A stretch of DNA of 8,180 nt. It comes from Deltaproteobacteria bacterium RIFOXYA12_FULL_61_11. Its GTDB lineage: Bacteria > Bdellovibrionota_F > JAHFAK01 > YA12-FULL-61-11. The notes under the pieces are model-generated. The model saw only the letters and a program-made list of their open reading frames with translations. It was not told the origin of the DNA and ran no database searches. Position 1 is the first letter of the stretch. Each line of letters opens with the position of its first letter. Shown here one piece after another: positions 1 through 6,296 of the stretch. Location of the stretch: NCBI GenBank assembly GCA_001799195.1, contig MGSU01000142.1:6887-15066 (forward strand), read 5' to 3'. Both the position numbers and the translations under genes were made by a program.

Positions 1-3000
1 CTTGGCCTCGGCCGGACTGAAGCCGGCTTCTTTCCATGGGGTGGCGAATTCAGCGCGGCGTACGCCGGCGGCCATCCAGGCCTCGGCGGCGGAGTCGTCG
101 AAGCCCGCTTTTTTCCAGGCTGCGGCAGCGGAGGGAGTGGTGGTCCAGCCTTTGGCCTCGGAGGGTTCGAACTTCAGGTTTTTCCATGCAACGGCAGCGC
201 CCGGTACGCGGAACCCGGCTTTCATCCAGGCCACGGTCTCTTCGGCGGTGAACCCGGCTTTGCGCCAGGGCAGGGCTTCTTCCAGGATGAGCGGCCAGGT
301 GGCCGCTTCCTCGGGCTTGAAGCCTTGACGTTGCCATTCTTTTGCCTCGATGGGATTGCGGAAGTTGGCTTTGAGCCACGCTGCGGCATCTTTTGCCTTG
401 AACCCGGCATTGGTCCAGGCAATGGCCTGATCCAAGCCGCACGGCCAAGCCTCTACCTCGTCGGCCTTGAGACCGGCCTGTTTCCAATCCTTGGCGAGTT
501 CCGGCGGCAGGGGCCAGGCTTCGACTTCCGCAGGTTTCAGGCCGGCCTTGTGCCACCGCTCGGCGAGTTGGGGTTCGACGATGCCGTGCTTCCTCCACTC
601 GGTCACTGCAGCGGCTTCGAAACCGGCCTTGCGCCAACGGATCGCTTCTTCGAGGGGCACCGGCCAGGAACGGGCTTCAGTGGGGCTGAATTCGGACCAC
701 AATCCCGCCTTCTCCCACCGCAAGGCCTCCTCGTTGGAGATATGCCAACTCTTGGCAAGTTTGTCGTCGAAGCCGGCCTTCTTCCAGCCTTCCTCGATGA
801 AGGCTGGCTTCTTGCCGGCCGCGGCATCCCGGCCGGTCATCCCGGCCTTCTTCCAGCGTTGGACTTCCTCGAGGCTCAAGCCTTTCCATTCGGCGGCTTC
901 GGCGGCGGTGAAGCCTGCCTGTTTCCAATTCTGGGATTCCTCGAGGCTGAAGGGCCAGGCTTTGGCTTCCTTGGGCTCTACCTTGGCCTGCTTCCACTGC
1001 TTGGCGAACTCGGGGTCTTTGATGCCGGCCGCGTACCAGAGTTTGGTGTCCGCGGGGGTGAAACCGGCACGATGCCACAGCAGTGCGTCGCGGTAATAGA
1101 CCGGCCATTTCTTGTGCTGGTCGAGGGCTAAGCCGGCGCTACGCCACTCCATCGCTTCTTGCAAGCTGAAGGGCCAGGCCGCTACGTCGTTGTCCTTGAA
1201 GCCGGCGTCGCGCCAGGGATAGACCAATTCCGGGGAGGCGAAGCCGAGAGCCTTCCAGGTCTGGACCTGGGGTGCCTCGAGGCCGATCTTCTTCCAACGT
1301 AAGGTCTCGTCGAGGCTCAGCGGCCAGGTCGCGGCGGTGGAGGGATTGAAACCCGCCGCTTTCCAGGCGCCCGCTTCGACAGGGTGTTTGATGCCTGCGC
1401 GCATCCAGCTTTTACTGTCCTCGGGGGTGAACCCGGCTTGCCGCCACTCTTTGGCCATGTCCAGGTCCATGGACCAGGTTCCGCTGTCCTGGACCGAGAA
1501 GCCGGCGTCTTCCCAGGCTTTAGCCTCGATCGGGGTGGTGAAGCCGAGGGCTTTCCATTCGGCCGCGCCCTTGGGATTGTATCCCGCCTCTTTCCATTTC
1601 GCGGTGTCCTGGAACGGGTATGGCCACTCCGAGGCTTCTTGAGGGGTGAAACCCGCATCTTTCCATTGTTTGGCTTCCGCCGCGGATTTGAAGCCCACGC
1701 CCATCCAGGCGGTTGCTTCCGCGGGAGTGAACTTGGCGGCCCGCCAGGTTAAGGTCGCTCCGAGCGGGAGGAACCAGGCGCGGGCTTCTTCTTCTTTGAA
1801 CCCGGCCTTGTGCCACTCCTTGGCCAAGGAGGGCTCGCTCATGCCGAGGTTCTTCCAGGGACGCACGCCCGCGGGGGTGAAGCCGGCGGCCTTCCAAGCG
1901 CGCGCTTCGTCGAGTTCGAGGGACCAGTCCTGAGCGTCCTTGGGACCAAGTCCTGCCTGTTTCCAACGAAGGGTCTCGCTCAGGCCGAAGGGCCATTGCA
2001 TGGCCGTGGTCACGGTGTACCCTGCTTTCTGCCATTGCATGGCGACCTCGGGAGGGAAGCCTTTGTTTCGCCACGATTTTGTCTCGTCGGGCTTAAAGCC
2101 GGCTTTCTTCCAGAGCAGGCTCTCCTCGAGGTCATAGGGCCAGTCCTCGGCGGTCTTGGCGGTGAAGCCGGCATCCTGCCACGCCTTGGCCTCCTCAGGT
2201 GCCATGGGCCAGATCGCGGCCGCGGCCGGCGCAATACCTTGTTGCTTCCAGCGCTTGGCCAGAGTCGGAGAGGTGAAACCCTTGTTCCGCCAGAGCGGCA
2301 CATCGGCGGCTTGGAAGCCCGCCTCTTTCCACGCCTTGGCCTCTCCGAGCGTGGTGTCCCATTTTTCCGAGTCGTCGGCGCTGAACCCCGCCTTCTTCCA
2401 CGCCGTTGCGGCCTCGACCGGGAGCGACCACTTCGCTGCTTCGGCGGGAGAGAAGCCGGCCTGTTTCCAGAGCGAGGCCGTCTGGACTGATTTGTATGCA
2501 GTGTTCTTCCAAGCAGCGGCATCCTGGGGGGTGAAGCCGGCCTTCTTCCAGGCTTCGGCCTCGGCGACCGGGTAAGGCCAGAGTTGTGCATCTGCCGGTT
2601 TGAAACCGGCGTCCTTCCAAGCCTTGGTGTCGCGCAGGGTCGTGGTCCAGGCCGCGGTGTCCTGAGGGGTGAAGGCCGCCTTCTTCCAGGAAACGGCATG
2701 CCGGAATTCGCGCAGACCAGCCAGGTGCCAAGCCTTGATCTCATCGTTGCTGAAACCGGCGCCCTGCCAGGCCTGGGTCGTCGCCAGGTCGAGGGGCCAG
2801 GCCTTGGCGCTCTGCGGAGTGAAGCCGGCCTTCTTCCAGGCGGAGGCGATCTTGCGATCTTTGAAACCGAGCTTCATCCAGGCCTCGAGCTCGTCGATGC
2901 TGAAGCCGAGGTCCAACCAGAGTTTGGTCTCGCCGTACTCATAGGGCCAGGCTCCCGCGCGTTGGGAGGTGAAGCCCAGCTTCTTCCATTTCTGTGCGGC

Positions 3001-3903
3001 GGGGATGGTCGTGAAGCGTTGCTCCTTCCAGCCCTTCATCTCGGCGCTGGTGAAGCCCTGGTCGAGCCATTGCAAGGTTTCGGCGAGTGGGAAGGGCCAC
3101 TTCGAGGCTTGTTCGGCGGTGAAGCTCACCTTTTCCTTCCACAGGAGCGTCTCCTTGAGGGGGAACTCCCACTGCACCGCCTCCTTCGGGGCGAAGCCTT
3201 TCTCTCGCCATTGCGCGGCTGTCTTGGAGTCGGTGACGAAGCGCCGTTGCAGAATAGCGGCTTCTTCGGGCTTGAATTCGGCGTCGGCCCACTCGCGGGA
3301 AACCTTGGGGGGGAAGAATTCTTTCCATTTCTTCGCATCCTCGGCCTCGAAGCCGTGCTTCTTCCAAAGAGCCGCTTCTTTGGCTTCGAAGTTGCTGGTC
3401 TTCCAGCGATGGGCCTCCTTGGGTACCGAGAATTGGTGATCCAGCCAGGGCTTGATCTCCGAGGGTTTGAACAAGCCGGTGGACCAGTCCTTGGCGATGG
3501 TGGGGTGCTCGATACCGGAGCTGATCCACATCTTGACCGTGTCGGGATTGTCGATGCCGTGGTCCAGCCAGGCGCGGGCCTGTTCGGCCGAGATCAGCTT
3601 CTTCTCGGTGAAGAGATAGATGCGGAACCATTGGTCGGTCTTGTTCGGGTCGAAGCCTTGATGTTGCCATTCTTTGGCCACGTCGATGCTGAAGCTCTTG
3701 GTGCTCCACTCGCGGGCCTCGGTGGGCCCGAAACCGGCCTCTTTCCAACGCTTGGCCAGGGCAAGGGTGAAGTTTCCTTTCCATTCCCCGGCCTCGTCGG
3801 CCTTGAACCCCGCATCGCGCCACTGTTCGGCGTCATTGATCTGGAACTTGTTGCCAGCCCAGGCATCGATGTCCGAATCCTCGGCGAAGCCGGCCTCTCT
3901 CCA
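1..3903 (-). repeat. Array of about 100 Trp-anchored 10/13/14-residue protein repeats
   Basis: In-frame Trp codons occur at fixed steps. A 13-residue step carries the core K-x-A-G-F-[TS]-P-x-[ED]-A. A 14-residue step has one extra residue after G-F, usually before a Pro (for example KALGFTTPIEAKAW). A 10-residue step starts with Pro or another residue and runs x-L-[ED]-E-[AT] (for example PLSLDETLRW). The units are divergent in DNA, with only short identical runs such as a stretch of about 20 bases shared near 2530 and 2820, so the array looks old and under protein-level selection and not freshly amplified. Some units have lost Trp: position 254 is Gln and position 1065 is Gly, with spacing on both sides preserved. 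Confidence 0.9.
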
Positions 3904-4008
3904 ACGCTCGCGCTCTGCCGGGGTGAGATCGACCTTGTGGGCAGAACACCCGAGGAGTAGGAGGGCGCAGAACAGTGAGACGAGACGAGATGATGCGTGC
4001 TCGGACAT
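1..4008 (-). CDS. Giant Trp-rich helical-repeat lipoprotein (3' end outside window)
   Basis: Read in the minus frame from the ATG at 4008, all 1336 codons to the window edge are open: I checked every triplet for stops and found none. Residues 1-21 are a lipoprotein signal (lipobox LLGC, Cys21, Ser22 at +2). The mature protein, from about residue 30 on, is a continuous array of short units such as WKKAGFTPEEAKAW and WPLSLDETLRW, with about 103 Trp in all (7.7%). Each unit reads as one short amphipathic helix: a T/S-P-x-E cap, then A-x-x-W, ended by a G-F turn. The likely result is a long alpha-solenoid anchored to the outer membrane and facing the periplasm or outside. Only one other cysteine (about residue 1190) was found beyond Cys21. 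Function is unknown. Binding or scaffolding is an inference from architecture alone. No TPR, HEAT, Sel1, ChW or choline-binding signature fits. Expression is probably from its own promoter at 4073-4100. The reading frame is certain and the family is not. Confidence 0.9.
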   Translation of the reverse strand, partial: MSEHASSRLVSLFCALLLLGCSAHKVDLTPAERERWREAGFAEDSDIDAWAGNKFQINDAEQWRDAGFKADEAGEWKGNFTLALAKRWKEAGFGPTEAREWSTKSFSIDVAKEWQHQGFDPNKTDQWFRIYLFTEKKLISAEQARAWLDHGIDNPDTVKMWISSGIEHPTIAKDWSTGLFKPSEIKPWLDHQFSVPKEAHRWKTSNFEAKEAALWKKHGFEAEDAKKWKEFFPPKVSREWADAEFKPEEAAILQRRFVTDSKTAAQWREKGFAPKEAVQWEFPLKETLLWKEKVSFTAEQASKWPFPLAETLQWLDQGFTSAEMKGWKEQRFTTIPAAQKWKKLGFTSQRAGAWPYEYGETKLWLDLGFSIDELEAWMKLGFKDRKIASAWKKAGFTPQSAKAWPLDLATTQAWQGAGFSNDEIKAWHLAGLREFRHAVSWKKAAFTPQDTAAWTTTLRDTKAWKDAGFKPADAQLWPYPVAEAEAWKKAGFTPQDAAAWKNTAYKSVQTASLWKQAGFSPAEAAKWSLPVEAATAWKKAGFSADDSEKWDTTLGEAKAWKEAGFQAADVPLWRNKGFTSPTLAKRWKQQGIAPAAAAIWPMAPEEAKAWQDAGFTAKTAEDWPYDLEESLLWKKAGFKPDETKSWRNKGFPPEVAMQWQKAGYTVTTAMQWPFGLSETLRWKQAGLGPKDAQDWSLELDEARAWKAAGFTPAGVRPWKNLGMSEPSLAKEWHKAGFKEEEARAWFLPLGATLTWRAAKFTPAEATAWMGVGFKSAAEAKQWKDAGFTPQEASEWPYPFQDTAKWKEAGYNPKGAAEWKALGFTTPIEAKAWEDAGFSVQDSGTWSMDLDMAKEWRQAGFTPEDSKSWMRAGIKHPVEAGAWKAAGFNPSTAATWPLSLDETLRWKKIGLEAPQVQTWKALGFASPELVYPWRDAGFKDNDVAAWPFSLQEAMEWRSAGLALDQHKKWPVYYRDALLWHRAGFTPADTKLWYAAGIKDPEFAKQWKQAKVEPKEAKAWPFSLEESQNWKQAGFTAAEAAEWKGLSLEEVQRWKKAGMTGRDAAAGKKPAFIEEGWKKAGFDDKLAKSWHISNEEALRWEKAGLWSEFSPTEARSWPVPLEEAIRWRKAGFEAAAVTEWRKHGIVEPQLAERWHKAGLKPAEVEAWPLPPELAKDWKQAGLKADEVEAWPCGLDQAIAWTNAGFKAKDAAAWLKANFRNPIEAKEWQRQGFKPEEAATWPLILEEALPWRKAGFTAEETVAWMKAGFRVPGAAVAWKNLKFEPSEAKGWTTTPSAAAAWKKAGFDDSAAEAWMAAGVRRAEFATPWKEAGFSPAEAK
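1144..1896 (-). repeat. Five consecutive 50-residue (150-bp) higher-order modules
   Basis: Trp codons at 1894, 1744, 1594, 1444, 1294 and 1144 are exactly 150 bases apart. Within each interval the Trp steps are 13, 14, 13 and 10 residues, with no exception in five modules (protein residues 705-955). The 10-residue arm is the Pro-led one (for example PYPFQDTAKW, PFSLQEAMEW). This is the cleanest stretch of the array and the best place to define a profile for the family. Confidence 0.9.
3946..4008 (-). other. Lipoprotein signal peptide with lipobox
   Basis: The first 21 codons give a short n-region with one arginine (Arg8), a hydrophobic core (residues 9-19, LVSLFCALLLL) and the lipobox L-L-G-C ending at Cys21, the residue that would be lipidated after signal peptidase II cleavage. 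Ser22 at +2 favours the outer membrane under the usual Lol sorting rule known from enterobacteria. The n-region is weakly charged (Glu3 and His4 beside Arg8), which is slightly atypical. Confidence 0.85.
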
Positions 4009-4013
4009 GAGAT

Positions 4014-4020
4014 CCCCCTT
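4014..4020 (-). promoter_or_regulatory. Ribosome binding site of the repeat lipoprotein gene
   Basis: On the minus strand the sequence AAGGGGG lies 5 bases before the ATG at 4008. It is a partial match to the Shine-Dalgarno consensus. The lipoprotein signal begins directly after this ATG, and that fixes the start. Confidence 0.6.
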
Positions 4021-4033
4021 GAACCGGACGGCA

Positions 4034-4071
4034 GTACCAGCATGCGGAGGCCGTGCTCTCCGACGGGGTAC
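4034..4071. repeat. Nested inverted repeat at the predicted transcript start
   Basis: An outer pair GTACC (4034-4038) and GGTAC (4067-4071) encloses an inner pair CGGAG (4045-4049) and CTCCG (4058-4062). A further AGCA/TGCT pair (4039-4042 and 4054-4057) could compete with the inner arm. The outer arm lies next to the -10 box and across the expected transcript start, so it could be an operator or a weak leader hairpin. The arms are only 5 bases each, and chance is possible. Confidence 0.3.
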
Positions 4072-4072
4072 G

Positions 4073-4100
4073 ATTGTAAACAATGGACCCGGGATGTCAA
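4073..4100 (-). promoter_or_regulatory. Sigma70-type promoter for the repeat lipoprotein
   Basis: On the minus strand a perfect -35 box TTGACA (4100-4095) is followed after 16 bases by TACAAT (4078-4073), one mismatch from the consensus -10. The predicted transcript start is near 4066, giving a leader of about 58 bases before the ATG at 4008. The TGA within the -35 box is the stop codon of tlyA, so the lipoprotein gene can be transcribed independently of the gene in front of it. Confidence 0.7.
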
Positions 4101-4867
4101 CCCAGGACAGGGTATATGCGGCAATGAGTTGGAGAAGAATAGAGGGCTGTGAGCAGGAATTCGAGATTGCCGTCGGCGCCGCTGATCGGCGAGGGGCACA
4201 CCCCCTCGATGGTGCAACCGAGGTCGAGCAGGGAGCGTCGGATTTTTTCGATCGCGTCCTCATGCACCCGGGGGTCCCGGACGATACCTCCCTTGCCTAC
4301 CTCTTTGCGGCCGGCTTCGAACTGGGGTTTGACCAGGACGACCAGACGGCCTCCTGCGCGGAGCCAGCGCAGCACGGGGGCGAAGAGGAGGGTTGCCGAG
4401 ATGAAGGAAACATCCATGACCGCGAGGTCGACGGGTTCCGGGATGAGCTCGAGAGGAGCGGTGCGCACGTTGACCCTCTCCAGCACGATCACCCGGGGAT
4501 CAATGCGCAGGGTATGGTGGAGTTGGCCGTACCCGACATCGACTGCATAGACCCTCTTGGCCCCGTATCGGAGCAGGCAGTCGGTAAAACCGCCGGTGGA
4601 GGCGCCGACGTCGAGGGCTACGGTAGCTTGCACCTCTACCCCGAAGGTGGTGAGGGCCGCCTCGAGCTTGAGGCCGCCTCGACCGACGAAGCGAGGGGGT
4701 TCTGCCAGGGTGATCGGAGCCTCGACCGGAACTGCGTGGCCGGCCTTGCATACGACCTGACCGGCGACGCGGACCTTGCCCGCGAGAATGACGCCCTGGG
4801 CCTTGGTACGGGTCTCGATCAGGCCGCGGTCGACAAGGAGCTGGTCGAGACGTTTTTTCGTTGCCAT
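4097..4867 (-). CDS. tlyA: TlyA family rRNA (cytidine-2'-O)-methyltransferase
   Basis: The 256-residue protein has an N-terminal S4 RNA-binding domain (about residues 4-62, starting KKRLDQLLVDRG) and an FtsJ/RrmJ-type methyltransferase domain (about 63-242). The SAM-binding loop is LDVGASTGGFTD (85-96). The K-D-K-E tetrad known for the family fits Lys67 (GRGGLKLE), Asp152 (MDVSF), Lys180 (VKPQFE) and Glu236 (NLEFLLT). TlyA enzymes use SAM to 2'-O-methylate ribose in 23S rRNA and, in some species, 16S rRNA, and their loss gives capreomycin resistance in mycobacteria. The old name haemolysin A is misleading. The ATG at 4867 is chosen because AAGGG lies 7 bases before it (4875-4879) and the S4 domain begins at once. 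A GTG 17 codons upstream is open but overlaps the likely promoter. Length is normal for the family. The target nucleotides here are not determined. Confidence 0.93.
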   Translation of the reverse strand: MATKKRLDQLLVDRGLIETRTKAQGVILAGKVRVAGQVVCKAGHAVPVEAPITLAEPPRFVGRGGLKLEAALTTFGVEVQATVALDVGASTGGFTDCLLRYGAKRVYAVDVGYGQLHHTLRIDPRVIVLERVNVRTAPLELIPEPVDLAVMDVSFISATLLFAPVLRWLRAGGRLVVLVKPQFEAGRKEVGKGGIVRDPRVHEDAIEKIRRSLLDLGCTIEGVCPSPISGADGNLEFLLTALYSSPTHCRIYPVLG

Positions 4868-4908
4868 GGTCTGGCCCTTGGAGTATGCCTTGGCCCGGAT
4901 CCCGAGCG

Positions 4909-4917
4909 AGTATAGCA
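4909..4917 (-). promoter_or_regulatory. Extended -10 element, probable tlyA promoter
   Basis: On the minus strand TGC followed by TATACT matches an extended -10 (TGn plus hexamer) and lies 41 bases before the tlyA ATG. No clear -35 box is seen, as is common with extended -10 promoters. The site is inside the 71-base divergent gap between tlyA and upp (4868-4938), which must also hold any promoter for the plus-strand operon. For that direction I see only a poor TATAGC candidate (4911-4916) overlapping this one. Confidence 0.45.
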
Positions 4918-4926
4918 CGAATGGGG

Positions 4927-4933
4927 AGGAGGT
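4927..4933 (+). promoter_or_regulatory. Ribosome binding site of upp
   Basis: AGGAGGT lies 5 bases before the ATG at 4939. It selects this start over the in-frame ATG at 4921, which this site overlaps too closely to serve, and over the ATG at 4975, which has no comparable site. Confidence 0.8.
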
Positions 4934-4938
4934 CCGGT

Positions 4939-5754
4939 ATGCGTGATCGGCAATACCTCGGCACGGCGTACACCATGTCCGAGCAAGAACACCACTATGG
5001 TCCCAACGTCCATCTCGTCGCCGATACGGTCCTGCGCACCCTCCTCGCGAGGCTCTGCTCCCCCGAGACGATCCAGCCCGACGTAAACTGGCTGATCGGC
5101 AGGATCTACGAATCCCTGGTCAACGTGGTCATCAATAAGGAATTCACTCACCAGGTCCAGACGCGCAAGACGCGCATGGAAAGCCATATCCCGGGGGGCA
5201 GCTACGAGGTCGAGTTGATCGAACCCAGCACCAGGGTGGTCCTGGTCGACCTGGCCCGCGCCGGCATGTTGCCGTCGATGGTCTGTTTCGAATACTTCAA
5301 CTACGTGATGAAGCCCGAGAACATCCGCCTGGACCACATCTTCATCGCCAGGCAGGTCGACGAGCACCAGCACGTCGTCGGCTCCAGCGTCTCGGGCCAT
5401 AAGATCGGCGGGGACATCGAGGATTCGGTGGTCATTTTCCCCGATCCCATGGGTGCGACCGGGAAATCGATCAAGAAGTCCATCGACGTCATCACCACCG
5501 CGGCCAAGGGTACCCCGCGCAAGCTGATCGCCCTGCATCTGATCATCACCCCGGAGTACGTGCGCTACATCCACACCCACTACCCGCAGTTGGTCATCTA
5601 CGGACTCCGTTTGGACCGGGGCCTCAGCGACGCGGACGTCCTGGCCACGGTGCCGGGTACCTATCACGAGCGCGAACGCGGGCTCAACGAGAAGGATTAC
5701 ATCGTACCCGGAGCCGGTGGCCTGGGCGAAGTCATCAATAATTCGTACGTCTAA
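4939..5754 (+). CDS. upp: Uracil phosphoribosyltransferase (long form)
   Basis: This 271-residue type I phosphoribosyltransferase should convert uracil plus PRPP to UMP in cytosolic pyrimidine salvage. Three regions align by eye with classic Upp: VVLVDLARAGMLPS (the core strand and loop, compare VVPILRAG in Escherichia coli), the PRPP-binding loop FPDPMGATGKS (Asp169-Gly175; compare VDPMLATGGS), and the C-terminal uracil-binding segment YIVPGAGGLGE (from Tyr254; compare YIIPGLGDAG). It is about 60 residues longer than E. coli Upp, with a different N-terminal part (contains HHYGPNVH) and extra residues before the C-terminal motif (GLSDADVLATVPGTYHERER). I recall similar long forms in myxobacteria. 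The start is set by a strong Shine-Dalgarno sequence. It is first in a tight run with hpt (4-base gap) and ridA. Uracil preference is inferred from the C-terminal motif and is not certain for this divergent form. Confidence 0.85.
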   Translation: MRDRQYLGTAYTMSEQEHHYGPNVHLVADTVLRTLLARLCSPETIQPDVNWLIGRIYESLVNVVINKEFTHQVQTRKTRMESHIPGGSYEVELIEPSTRVVLVDLARAGMLPSMVCFEYFNYVMKPENIRLDHIFIARQVDEHQHVVGSSVSGHKIGGDIEDSVVIFPDPMGATGKSIKKSIDVITTAAKGTPRKLIALHLIITPEYVRYIHTHYPQLVIYGLRLDRGLSDADVLATVPGTYHERERGLNEKDYIVPGAGGLGEVINNSYV

Positions 5755-5758
5755 TACT

Positions 5759-6295
5759 ATGAAAACCGAGCTTCCCCTCAAGACGTTGCTCTCGGCCCAG
5801 CGTATCCGCGACCGGATTCTCGAACTGGGAGCCCAGATCACGGCCGACTACGGCCACGACGAACTGACCGTGGTGGCGGTGCTCAAGGGGTCGGTGTTGT
5901 TCTTCGCAGACCTGATCCGGGCCATCGACCGGCCGGTCATGGTCGATTTCCTCGAGGTCTCTTCGTACGGTGACGAGACCAAGTCCTCGGGTGTGATCCG
6001 CATCACCAAGGACCTGACCCATTCGGTCACGGGCCAGCACGTGCTGATCGTCGAAGACATCATCGACACCGGGCTGACCATGCGCTACCTGCTCGAGAAT
6101 CTCCGCACCAGGCGTCCGGCCAGCCTGCGCATCTGCACCCTGCTCGAGAAACTGCCCCGTCCGGCTTCGACCGCGGACCTGGTCATCGACTACTCCGGTT
6201 TCATCATCGACGACAAATTCGTTATCGGTTATGGTCTCGACCACAAGGGCTATTGCCGAAATATCCCGGAAATCTGTTACTTGGAGGTGCCTTGA
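5759..6295 (+). CDS. hpt: Hypoxanthine(-guanine) phosphoribosyltransferase
   Basis: This 178-residue cytosolic purine-salvage enzyme makes IMP (and usually GMP) from hypoxanthine (guanine) and PRPP. All family motifs are present: the PPi-binding loop LKGS (42-45), the flexible catalytic loop SSYGDETKSSG (68-78), the PRPP motif VEDIIDTGLT (98-107; acidic pair Glu99-Asp100) and the purine-binding C-terminal region VIGYGLDHKGYCRN (from Val155). Length is typical of bacterial Hpt. The ATG at 5759 follows the upp stop by 4 bases and has no good Shine-Dalgarno sequence, so it probably relies on translational coupling. An in-frame GTG at 5717 would overlap upp and add 14 residues that do not look like the family. 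Confidence 0.95.
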   Translation: MKTELPLKTLLSAQRIRDRILELGAQITADYGHDELTVVAVLKGSVLFFADLIRAIDRPVMVDFLEVSSYGDETKSSGVIRITKDLTHSVTGQHVLIVEDIIDTGLTMRYLLENLRTRRPASLRICTLLEKLPRPASTADLVIDYSGFIIDDKFVIGYGLDHKGYCRNIPEICYLEVP

Positions 6296-6296
6296 G

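Noticed and set aside
50-3823. Arg/Ser/Pro-rich minus-strand frames in the other two registers (for example 2010-2744 and 2939-3823).
   Set aside because: They are out-of-frame readings of the same repeats. Only the frame starting at 4008 gives a signal peptide, a regular motif and no stops over 1336 codons.
1-3903. Possible ChW, choline-binding (CW), TPR, Sel1 or HEAT repeats.
   Set aside because: ChW units have a G-W core in blocks of about 50 without the AGF/PEEA pattern. Choline-binding repeats are aromatic beta-hairpins of about 20 residues. TPR, Sel1 and HEAT units are 34-40 residues with different signatures. None explains steps of 13, 14 and 10 residues with Trp anchors.
1-3903. Repetitive DNA as a CRISPR-like or satellite array.
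   Set aside because: Identical DNA runs are short and irregular. Repetition is at the protein level and keeps one reading frame throughout.
325-3960. Long plus-strand open frames opposite the repeat gene (325-1131, 1384-1752, 1810-2490, 2584-3960; up to 458 codons).
   Set aside because: They lie in exact codon register opposite the lipoprotein frame. The GC-rich repeats rarely use the Leu and Ser codons (TTA, CTA, TCA) whose complements would be stops. The translations are Gly/Leu/Pro repeats that merely mirror the repeat, and no Shine-Dalgarno or domain supports them.
3594-4217. Minus-strand frame of 207 codons spanning the lipoprotein start and the tlyA end.
   Set aside because: It crosses two real genes in another register, and its sequence is low-complexity Ser/Pro/Arg with no recognisable domain.
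4861-4938. N-terminal extension of upp from the in-frame TTG at 4861 or ATG at 4921.
   Set aside because: The extension would overlap the tlyA start and the divergent promoter region. The strong Shine-Dalgarno at 4927-4933 points to 4939.
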